From Chloroflexota bacterium (lineage in GTDB: Bacteria; Chloroflexota; Dehalococcoidia; Lucifugimonadales; UBA3495), in the NCBI GenBank assembly GCA_022561675.1, contig JADFQT010000104.1:1-8535 (forward strand): DNA of 8,535 nucleotides. The letters run 5' to 3'. Position 1 is the stretch's first letter; each line of letters starts with the position of its first letter. The notes beneath the pieces are model-generated. The model ran no database searches and was not told the origin of the DNA. It saw only the letters and a program-made list of their open reading frames with translations. This document shows positions 1 through 5,829 of this stretch, one piece after another. The position numbers were made by a program, and so were the translations under genes.

Positions 1-15
1 GGCTCAAAACGACCC

Positions 16-188
16 ATGTCATTCCGAAGGAACGAAGAGACTGAGGAATCTGAAACCTGGGCCCGTAAAACCTCATGATTCAGTATCACAGTTACACCTT
101 AGCCAATGGCTCCAGGACCATGTTCCCAAGGACTTTAGGCCCCTCGCTAAGTTTATCCTGAGCAACGCCGAAGGGCTCGGGGTGACAT
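16..188. repeat. Dispersed imperfect inverted repeat (MITE/REP-like)
   Basis: The segment begins ATGTCATTCCGAAGGAACGA and ends GGGCTCGGGGTGACAT, so its outer ends are inverted copies of ATGTCA/TGACAT. The left arm (16-52) and the reverse complement of the right arm (about 147-188) align loosely over some 35 bases, both carrying a GAAG core and a CTGAGGA-like core. The middle (about 60-140) shows no gene. The same style of sequence recurs at 7673-7757 and 7844-7875. Such palindromic intergenic repeats are common in several environmental bacterial lineages and are non-coding. The exact boundaries are my estimate. Confidence 0.45.
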
Positions 189-256
189 TTTGAGATAATG
201 GCTCCCCCACTGGCCCTGGCTCCCCACCGGAGACCACCGGACCGGAAACCCCCGAA

Positions 257-263
257 AAGGAGG
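257..263 (+). promoter_or_regulatory. Strong Shine-Dalgarno that sets a TTG start
   Basis: AAGGAGG lies six bases upstream of the TTG at 270. This is an almost ideal ribosome binding site, whereas the in-frame ATG at 198 has none and would add a 24-residue Pro/Arg-rich stretch. It decides the start of the DGLP-motif protein. Confidence 0.75.
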
Positions 264-269
264 CATACC

Positions 270-1310
270 TTGGTTCAGTTGAACTCCCAGCGCATCGAGC
301 TGGAGGATGAATACGAAGCGATTCAGAGCTGGTTTTTGGAGCAGGGCTGGGGCGACGGCCTACCCCTAGTGCCCCCTACGCCGGCGCGGGTTGAGGCCAT
401 GCTGTCCGCTACGAACCTGGCCGCCGATCACGTGGTGGCGGAGCTTCCTCCCAACTACGGCGCCGCCACGGTGGAAAGGGTGGCGATCAACGCGGTTATG
501 GCCGGGTGTTTACCGGCATATTTACCGGTCGTGCTGGCTGCGGTGGAGGCCATGAGTGACCCGGCCTTTAACTTGTACGGAATCCAAGCAACCACCCATC
601 CCTGCGCTCCCCTGGTGATCGTAAATGGCCCTATTCGCGCCAGCCTGGGCCTGAACAGCTCCTCGGGCGCCTATGGCCCTGGATGGCGGGCCAACGCCAC
701 CATCGGCCGGGCCGTCCGTTTGGTGCTGCTGAACATTGGCGGCGGTTATCCCGGGATAGGAGACATGTCGACCCAGGGCGCGCCCTCCAAGTACAGCTAC
801 TGCGTGGCGGAAAACGAGGAAGCGAATCCCTGGCAGCCCCTACATGTCGACCTGGGGTTTTTGCCGGATCAAAGCACGGTAACTGTGCTGGCCGGTGAGC
901 CCCCCCATAATATCAATGACCATTCGGGCCGTTCCGCCGAGGACATCCTGACCCTCGTCGCCGGGGCCATGGCGGTCACGGGAGCCAATAACGCCTACAC
1001 GGGAGGACAAACCTTGCTGGCTTTTGGCCCGGAGCACGCCGCCACCATTCACCAGGATGGGTTGAGCAAAGCCGACGTGGTGGAGTGGTTGTCCAAGAGG
1101 GCCAAGGTGCCGTTGGACCGGTACACTTCCGATACACTGATAGAGCGTTTTGGGCGTGTTCCCGACGGACCCGTTCCCATGGTTTCCTCACCGGATGACC
1201 TGTTGATCATCGTTCTGGGCGGCCCTGGAAAGCATACCTCCTGGGTGCCAACCTTCGGCGGAACGACCCGTTCGGTGACCAGGGAGATTATCCCTGGTAA
1301 AGAAGGCTAG
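270..1310 (+). CDS. Uncharacterised DGLP-motif protein (346 aa, TTG start)
   Basis: Function unknown. I place the start at TTG 270 because of the AAGGAGG six bases upstream. The longer frame from ATG 198 adds a low-complexity Pro/Arg-rich leader with no ribosome binding site. After a short charged N-terminus the protein shows W-G-D-G-L-P-L-V-P-P-T at residues 27-37, NATIGRA at 142-148, GGGYPG at 157-162, and an acidic CVAENEE segment followed by PW at 178-188. These blocks look like conserved family motifs rather than random sequence. Three cysteines are visible (about 80, 112 and 178) but no CxxC. There is no clear signal peptide or transmembrane helix, so it is probably cytosolic. From memory, similar DGLP proteins occur in Chloroflexota, actinobacterial and proteobacterial genomes, sometimes near small UGSC-motif (seleno)proteins. 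No UGSC motif or such neighbour is present here. It stands alone, bounded by a repeat upstream and a hairpin downstream. Confidence 0.85.
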   Translation: MVQLNSQRIELEDEYEAIQSWFLEQGWGDGLPLVPPTPARVEAMLSATNLAADHVVAELPPNYGAATVERVAINAVMAGCLPAYLPVVLAAVEAMSDPAFNLYGIQATTHPCAPLVIVNGPIRASLGLNSSSGAYGPGWRANATIGRAVRLVLLNIGGGYPGIGDMSTQGAPSKYSYCVAENEEANPWQPLHVDLGFLPDQSTVTVLAGEPPHNINDHSGRSAEDILTLVAGAMAVTGANNAYTGGQTLLAFGPEHAATIHQDGLSKADVVEWLSKRAKVPLDRYTSDTLIERFGRVPDGPVPMVSSPDDLLIIVLGGPGKHTSWVPTFGGTTRSVTREIIPGKEG

Positions 1311-1335
1311 GCGGTTGGGGCTTGGAACCAACTGC
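1311..1335 (+). terminator. Stem-loop directly after the DGLP gene
   Basis: GCGGTTGG (1311-1318) pairs with CCAACTGC (1328-1335) around a nine-base loop, eight pairs including one G-T. It begins at the base after the stop codon, where a terminator is expected, but no T-run follows, so it may be only a 3'-end-stabilising hairpin. The remainder of the gap to 1550 shows no other convincing signal. Confidence 0.25.
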
Positions 1336-1550
1336 CTTCCACTCGGGTTTCAGCACCGGAGCACTGCCTAGAAATCCGGCAGCCGAAAGTAACATTTAGG
1401 TCACAATACGGTTACTCTCCCAAGGTTCCTATCTAGCCACCAGTCATCGGGGGTAGAGAAAAGTGTGGTATCAGGTTACCCTGAGGTTAAGAAGCTGTTC
1501 CCCCGGGCAGGCTGCGCCGGAGTGGGGGCGGTCATCAGGGGGTCTTTTTG

Positions 1551-1790
1551 ATGCGGCAAAAAATAGTTGGAGTCATTGGATTTACCATCGGAATAGCAAC
1601 CGGCGATTTCGCGATTCCGCCACTCTTCGCCGGCCTGGTCGGCGCGGCTACTCCGGAAGCCATTCCGGCGGCCTGGCTGGGCATAATGCAAGTCGCGGTT
1701 TTGGGATCGGGATTTGGAATGGCCGCGCTGGGCAGCAGGATAGTCCGGTCGCAGGCCAGTAACCTGGAGCTAGGAGAAGCAGCGGATTAA
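1551..1790 (+). CDS. Putative small membrane protein (79 aa)
   Basis: I do not recognise a family. The frame starts at ATG 1551, eight bases after AGGGGG (1537-1542), a usable ribosome binding site. A TTG immediately upstream (1548) is a less likely start. The product has a basic N-terminus (MRQK), a hydrophobic segment at about residues 5-32, a second at about 41-62, and a short polar tail with acidic residues near the end. This pattern suggests a two-helix inner-membrane protein with both ends in the cytoplasm. Glycine and alanine are abundant in the helices, as in many small membrane proteins, but that composition also arises by chance in GC-rich DNA. After its TAA the same frame stays open to 1934, the stretch discussed as a possible transposon relic, so this could alternatively be part of a degraded longer gene. 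It is probably not co-transcribed with the four-gene operon, because a strong terminator lies in between. Confidence 0.45.
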   Translation: MRQKIVGVIGFTIGIATGDFAIPPLFAGLVGAATPEAIPAAWLGIMQVAVLGSGFGMAALGSRIVRSQASNLELGEAAD

Positions 1791-1952
1791 TTCCCACCCA
1801 ATTTCTATAGTGATCCGGTCGAGCGCCCTAGTCAGACGCAGGGGAAGGAAACCCAGTTTGCCGGCAAACACTGCGTTGATGAAGCTCCGGTAGGAAGTTC
1901 CCGAAGTAGGTCGAGGCCCCCAACTATTGAGTAGTTGGGGGCCTTCTTCTTT
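1791..1952 (+). mobile_element. Possible relic of an IS200/IS605-type right end
   Basis: Frame 1791-1934 is open for 48 codons with no start. Its tail reads HCVDEAPVGSSRSRPPTIE and stops inside a large GC-rich hairpin. The DNA GTTGATGAAGCTCC...GGAAGTTCCCGAAG followed by a CCCCCAACTA/TAGTTGGGGG hairpin resembles what I remember of tnpB 3' ends and their overlapping omega-RNA. There, a tail of EAGSxR type runs into a terminal stem-loop. Upstream there are nested pairings: ACGCAG with CTGCGT, GGG with CCC, and GTTTGCC with GGCAAAC. No TnpB catalytic residues, zinc finger or left end are present. Competing explanations are a small structured RNA with its terminator, or only the 3' UTR of the 79-aa gene. 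Confidence 0.28.
1914..1952 (+). terminator. Strong Rho-independent terminator
   Basis: GGCCCCCAACTA (1915-1926) pairs perfectly with TAGTTGGGGGCC (1932-1943) around a TTGAG loop, and A1914-T1944 adds a pair. The 3' arm runs into TTCTTCTTT (1944-1952). A 12-13 bp perfect GC-rich stem plus a T-rich tract is a textbook intrinsic terminator on the plus strand. It insulates the response-regulator operon from transcription entering from the left. Confidence 0.82.
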
Positions 1953-2320
1953 GCCGCTAGAAGGCCTGACCCCGTAAAGCCACAGCCATGCTGGTTTCCC
2001 TGGTTTCCTCCTGGCGGCCAATCCCCGGATTGACCGGCGCCTCCCGGTTATCCAGCTATTTAGGATGGGCGGAAACCCAGTCTCTGCCAAATACCTCGGC
2101 CAATCAGGGTGTTTTCCCAGTCAAATTAAGGGGAGCGGTAGGCAGATCTGGGATGCCGGGCCTCTGAGAATGTAGCGGGGCATTAGATACCCTAACAAGG
2201 GGCCAAAGTCAGTTTACATATTGGGACTGGTATGCTCCTGGTTTGCTGTCAATCTAGCACCGGCGCGGCACAGACTGGCTACCCCAGCCAAAACCCAGGG
2301 ATACGAGAAGAAGGGAAGAC
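1953..2320 (+). other. Gene-free leader of the signalling/glycosyltransferase operon
   Basis: These 368 bases hold no convincing gene on either strand. Visible structure includes a tandem duplication of CTGGTTTCC (1991-1999, 2000-2008), a helically phased direct repeat at 2227-2247, and a small hairpin TGGCT-ACCCC-AGCCA (2276-2290) about 30 bases before the next start. A -10-like TATGCT (2231-2236) has TTTACA upstream, but the spacer is only 12 bases, so I do not call a promoter. The operon promoter must nevertheless lie here, because a strong terminator ends at 1952. The length suggests regulation, but I could not fit a known riboswitch consensus. Confidence 0.5.
2227..2247 (+). promoter_or_regulatory. 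Phased direct repeat, possible operator
   Basis: CTGGTATGCT (2227-2236) and CTGGTTTGCT (2238-2247) match at 9 of 10 positions and start 11 bases apart, about one helical turn. That arrangement suits a head-to-tail dimeric regulator. A related CTGGTTTCC doublet lies at 1991-2008. The repeat is 74-94 bases upstream of the first operon gene. Chance occurrence is possible. Confidence 0.25.
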
Positions 2321-2701
2321 ATGACCCATAAGAGAGTCCTGATTATTGATGATGAAGACGACCTTCGTGAAGTGGCAAGAATCTGCTTGGAGCTAGTGGG
2401 GGGTTGGGAGGTGAGCACCTGCGGCTCGGGGTCCGAGGGATTGGTCATTGCCAGGGACCAGCAGCCCGACGCGATCCTCTTGGACGTGATGATGCCGGAC
2501 ATGGACGGCCCGGCAACTTTCAAGGAGCTACAGCGGGGAGAAGCCACCAAGAACATTCCGGTTATTCTCTTAACCGGCAAAGAGCGTCCCGCCGACCACG
2601 CAAATTTCAATGAATTGGGGGTGCACGGTGTCATCACCAAACCCTTCGACCCACTGACCCTATCCAGCGACCTTTTCAAAGTATTGGGCTGGCCCCCTTA
2701 G
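2321..2701 (+). CDS. Single-domain CheY-like response regulator (126 aa)
   Basis: A stand-alone receiver domain of two-component signalling with no output domain. It would accept a phosphoryl group from a histidine kinase or HPt domain and act through protein contacts. The sequence shows the acidic pair D10-D11 after VLII, phosphoacceptor D55 in AILLD-VMMPDMDG, the conserved T85 in VILLT, and K107 in TKPF, so the active site is complete. Length is typical for a bare receiver. The start ATG 2321 follows an AAGGGAAG-type ribosome binding site. It is the first gene of a compact operon; the next gene begins two bases after its TAG and itself starts with an HPt domain. An obvious model is therefore phosphotransfer between the two products. 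It could shuttle phosphate from an unlinked kinase, or act as a phosphate sink. The receiver identity is certain; the specific partners are inferred. Confidence 0.96.
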   Translation: MTHKRVLIIDDEDDLREVARICLELVGGWEVSTCGSGSEGLVIARDQQPDAILLDVMMPDMDGPATFKELQRGEATKNIPVILLTGKERPADHANFNELGVHGVITKPFDPLTLSSDLFKVLGWPP

Positions 2702-2702
2702 T

Positions 2703-4772
2703 TTGACGCTGGCCGATTCGCAGGGAGAGGAAACCCGACCTCAAGACCAGGTCTTGGCCTTGGTCGCCCAAATCTGGGAGCAGGGCAAAGATAAGATCGT
2801 AGCCCGCATAGATACCCTTGATCAGGCCACCATAGAGCTTCTAGGCGGGCGTCTGGAGGCCGGCATGCGGCGGGAGGCGGAGAGGGAAGCCCATAAACTG
2901 GCGGGTTCACTGACCACCTTCGGGTTCCCGGAAGGTTCTCGGTTGGCCAGAGACATTGAGCAGTCCTTCCAGGCTGATTCGCCTCTGGGGCCCAGGGACG
3001 CGTTGCATCTCTCCGAAAAGGTGGTGACGCTGCGACAAGCGCTGGAACGGGAAGCGACCCAACCAGCCAGCCAGCCTTCTAGCCGTCCCCCATCCACCGG
3101 GTCTCGCCTCCTGATAATTGACGATGATAGGGAGGTGATCGACCGGCTGTCGGCCGATGCGCCGGCCAAGGGACTGGACACGGAATTTGCCTCGAACCTT
3201 GCTGCGGCACGGGAAGCCATTTCCCGTCAGCGGCCCGCTGTAGTGCTACTGAACCTCTCAATTCTAGGAGCGAAAGCGGAGTGTCTGGCATTTATCGAGG
3301 AATTGGCGCGTGGCAATCCGCCGATTCCGGTGCTGGTACGCACTCCCATGGACGCCACCCTGGATCGGGTTCAAGTCGCCAAAGCCGGCGGCCGGGGCTT
3401 CTTACCCCACGGTCTGCCTCCTCCGCTGCTACTGGATGCCGTATGTGGGGTATTGGGCCAGAAGGAAACCCTGCCCGCCAAGGTGTTGGCCGTGGACGAT
3501 GACCCGCAAATATTGGATTTGCTGAAGGGTTTACTGGATCCATCGGGCGCTCGAATTATGGGAGTCAGCCATCCGCTGGAGTTTTGGAATGCTTTGGAGG
3601 ATTACGCTCCGGACCTGGTAATCTTGGATGTAGACATGCCGGAAGCCAGCGGAATCGAGCTTTGCCGGGCGATACGCAGCGATCCCCGCTGGAGCGGCCT
3701 CCCCGTCGTTTTTCTGACCTCGCAAAGGGACCCGGAGACAATTCATCAGCTGTTTCTGGCCGGCGCCGACGACTATGTTTCCAAGCCGTTGGTAGGAGAC
3801 GAGATGGTCACTCGAGTGCTGAACCGTCTGGAGCGCACCCGCCTGTTACGGAGCAGCGGCGAGACGGATGCCCTCACCGGTTTGAGCAACAGGCAGCAGT
3901 CGGCCAGGAGTCTGGACCAGCTATTGGGCCTGGCTCAGCTACATTCTCAATCCTTTTGCCTTGGAATTGTCGATGTGGACTCCCTGGCCGAGATAAACCA
4001 AATACACGGGTACCCTGCCGGAGATAAAGTTTTAAGGCGTCTGGCTCAATTCCTTCATGGAGTTTTCCGGAGTGAGGACGTGACGGGCCGCTGGGATGGC
4101 CCTCAGTTCGTGATAGGCATGTATGGAATGACCAAGGCAGACGGGGTGGAACGCTTATCGCAGTTGCTGGAATCGATGTGGTGGGAGGTGTTTACCAATG
4201 CCGGGGGATTCAAATTCCAGGTCAGTTGCGGTGCTGGGGTTGCCGAGTATCCAGCCAACGGCACGGACCTGACCGCGTTATCCCAGTCGGCTCACCAGGC
4301 CCTGATGCAGGCCAAATCCCAGGGGCCCCACCGGGTCCTGCCCGCAGGCTGGCTTCCGGGGCAGGAGGCATTGTCCCAAAAGGTAGATGTTTTGCTGGTG
4401 GATGACGATGAAACGTTGTCTTCCCTCTTGCTGCATGCGCTGGAGAACCGGGGCTACACCACCCGGTGGCTCCAGGATGGTCTGGAGACCGTGGAGGCCC
4501 TGGGAGGAGCAAATCCCACTATAAGGGCCTCCCTGGTCCTGCTCGATGTCGATCTCCCTGGGCTGGATGGCATCGGAGTGTTGCGGCGAATGGCCCGAGA
4601 GGGAATCGTTGGGCAGACCCGCGTCATCATGGTTACCCGGCGTACCTCGGAAGAGGAGGTGCTCACCTGTCTTGAGTTGGGCGCCTTCGACCACATCTCC
4701 AAGCCCTTCAGCGTCCCGGTTCTGCTGCAGCGGATAAAAGGGGCGCTAAGAATGCCGAAAGGCGATGTTTGA
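2703..4772 (+). CDS. HPt-REC-REC-GGDEF-REC multidomain signalling protein (689 aa)
   Basis: A soluble phosphorelay hub. Residues 15-118 form an HPt domain with REAHKLAGS and phosphoacceptor H64. A Ser/Pro-rich linker (119-133) follows. REC1 (135-252) keeps the acidic cluster D140-D142 but has N184 where the phosphoacceptor Asp should be and H236 in place of Lys, so it is a pseudo-receiver. REC2 (260-380) is complete: D265-D267, D309, T339, K361. The GGDEF domain (388-548) begins DALTGLSNR and keeps D424 and GD441. Its signature, however, reads DGPQF (465-469) and the usual substrate-contact Lys is Ala429, so diguanylate cyclase activity is doubtful. RSED (456-459) sits exactly five residues before it, matching the I-site. 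REC3 (561-685) is complete: D567-D569, D615, T645, K667. TTG 2703, one base after the upstream stop, is the likely coupled start; no strong ribosome binding site is visible. The 3' end overlaps the HEAT gene by eight bases. Confidence 0.93.
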   Translation: MTLADSQGEETRPQDQVLALVAQIWEQGKDKIVARIDTLDQATIELLGGRLEAGMRREAEREAHKLAGSLTTFGFPEGSRLARDIEQSFQADSPLGPRDALHLSEKVVTLRQALEREATQPASQPSSRPPSTGSRLLIIDDDREVIDRLSADAPAKGLDTEFASNLAAAREAISRQRPAVVLLNLSILGAKAECLAFIEELARGNPPIPVLVRTPMDATLDRVQVAKAGGRGFLPHGLPPPLLLDAVCGVLGQKETLPAKVLAVDDDPQILDLLKGLLDPSGARIMGVSHPLEFWNALEDYAPDLVILDVDMPEASGIELCRAIRSDPRWSGLPVVFLTSQRDPETIHQLFLAGADDYVSKPLVGDEMVTRVLNRLERTRLLRSSGETDALTGLSNRQQSARSLDQLLGLAQLHSQSFCLGIVDVDSLAEINQIHGYPAGDKVLRRLAQFLHGVFRSEDVTGRWDGPQFVIGMYGMTKADGVERLSQLLESMWWEVFTNAGGFKFQVSCGAGVAEYPANGTDLTALSQSAHQALMQAKSQGPHRVLPAGWLPGQEALSQKVDVLLVDDDETLSSLLLHALENRGYTTRWLQDGLETVEALGGANPTIRASLVLLDVDLPGLDGIGVLRRMAREGIVGQTRVIMVTRRTSEEEVLTCLELGAFDHISKPFSVPVLLQRIKGALRMPKGDV

Positions 4773-5823
4773 TACGTTACTAGCCTGGGTTGCTCTGGTC
4801 GAAGGGCTGGGAATTTTCGTGCTGGCCGGCCTGATGCTGATTCATGGGCTGGGCTTGTCGTTGCTGGAAAAACATAGCCGCCGTCGGGTGGAGCGGGCCA
4901 GGGCCCGGCTGCTGGAAATTTTGGAAGCCGAAGACGTTACCGAAAAGGTTCCCGAGAAACGTCTAGAGTATCTGCGGGCCCTGACTCGGGGGCAGCAGAT
5001 CCTCCTTTTCTCCCAAATCATTCCAAACCTCAAGGGTTCCCGGCGGAATACCCTGACTGGGTTGGCCGGAGATATTGGACTAACCAATTGGGCCGAACGT
5101 TTATGCAAAAGCCGTTTCTGGTGGCGGCGGCTCCGGGGGATACGCCTGTTCACCCTCCTGGGCAGCGGAGAAGACATTGTGCCCGGTCTCTTGGAGGACT
5201 TCCATCCCGCGGTGCGCTGCCAGGCCGTTGAGTGGGCCGCAGCTCACCCCACAACCCCTGTAATCGACAGCCTTCTTAAAATGCTGGAGAACCGGCGAGA
5301 TCCGGCCCGCTTCTCAATTCAGGACAGCCTGCTGCGAATGGGTTACCCGGCGGCGGAGCCACTTCGAGCAGCGCTAGATTCCTCCACGGCAAGCAATCTG
5401 GTCGGCGTTCTGGAAGTCGCCATAGGGCTGGCTAGCCCCCAATTCCTGGCTCCCGCGCTAGATCTTCGTAGCAATCAGGAACCCGCCGTGCGTACCCTTG
5501 CCGCCAAACTGCTCGGCGCGCTGGGGGGTGGCGAGGCAACAGAGGTTTTGACCGGAATGCTGTCGGATCAAGACCCTCAAGTAAGGCAGGCGGCGGCGGC
5601 GGCTCTGGGAAACCTGGGGCATTGGCCCGCCGCAACGGCGTTGGCCGGGCTGCTCCGTGATTCGGTATGGGGGGTGCGACGGGAGGCGGGGTTAGCCCTG
5701 CGAAATTTTGGGGCGCCGGGCCATCTGATTTTAAGACACAGTTTGGGCGACGAGTGGGCCCCGGCGGCGGAGATGGCGAAACAGGTTTTGGATATCCCAA
5801 ACCAGGCTGAGCCGGCTTTCTAG
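4765..5823 (+). CDS. Membrane-anchored HEAT-repeat protein (352 aa)
   Basis: Probably a scaffold or adaptor at the inner membrane. Residues 6-33 form a single hydrophobic helix. A strongly basic, probably helical stretch follows (about 36-50, KHSRRRVERARARLL), which by the positive-inside rule places the C-terminal domain in the cytoplasm. From about 118 to 340 the sequence is a run of short paired helices of HEAT/PBS-lyase type. The clearest repeat is DPQVRQAAAAALGNLG (270-285), with related units at about 146-160 (HPAVRCQAVEWAAA), 239-254 and 301-316. HEAT arrays bind proteins; no catalytic motif is visible. The start ATG overlaps the end of the signalling gene by eight bases, and the glycosyltransferase starts six bases after its stop, so the three are translationally linked. 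From memory, HEAT proteins beside family 2 glycosyltransferases occur in other bacterial polysaccharide loci, but I cannot name a characterised homologue. A link between the receiver hub and the synthase is inference. Confidence 0.88.
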   Translation: MFDTLLAWVALVEGLGIFVLAGLMLIHGLGLSLLEKHSRRRVERARARLLEILEAEDVTEKVPEKRLEYLRALTRGQQILLFSQIIPNLKGSRRNTLTGLAGDIGLTNWAERLCKSRFWWRRLRGIRLFTLLGSGEDIVPGLLEDFHPAVRCQAVEWAAAHPTTPVIDSLLKMLENRRDPARFSIQDSLLRMGYPAAEPLRAALDSSTASNLVGVLEVAIGLASPQFLAPALDLRSNQEPAVRTLAAKLLGALGGGEATEVLTGMLSDQDPQVRQAAAAALGNLGHWPAATALAGLLRDSVWGVRREAGLALRNFGAPGHLILRHSLGDEWAPAAEMAKQVLDIPNQAEPAF

Positions 5824-5829
5824 CATTAT

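Noticed and set aside
1770..2090. Minus-strand open frame of 106 codons.
   Set aside because: It runs through the strong terminator hairpin and the leader, has no ribosome binding site and no recognisable sequence.
2180..2192. GCATTAGATACCC resembles the universal 16S rRNA GGATTAGATACCC site.
   Set aside because: Only this short stretch matches; the flanks do not resemble 16S rRNA, so it is chance.
1835..2215. Scattered pieces such as CTCCGGTAGG and TGTAGCGGGG recall the c-di-GMP-I (GEMM) riboswitch, which would suit the operon.
   Set aside because: The fragments are in the wrong order and the conserved GGGCAAACC and ACGCAAAGCC segments are missing; one piece lies upstream of a terminator unrelated to the operon.
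2213..2236. TTTACA and TATGCT as a promoter for the response-regulator operon.
   Set aside because: The spacer is only 12 bases, too short for a sigma70 promoter.
4278..4694. Minus-strand open frame of 138 codons inside the signalling gene, with similar ones at 2254-2679, 2822-3220 and 5432-5839.
   Set aside because: They are antisense to clearly real genes and have Arg/Pro/Ser-rich, motif-free translations typical of GC-rich shadow frames.
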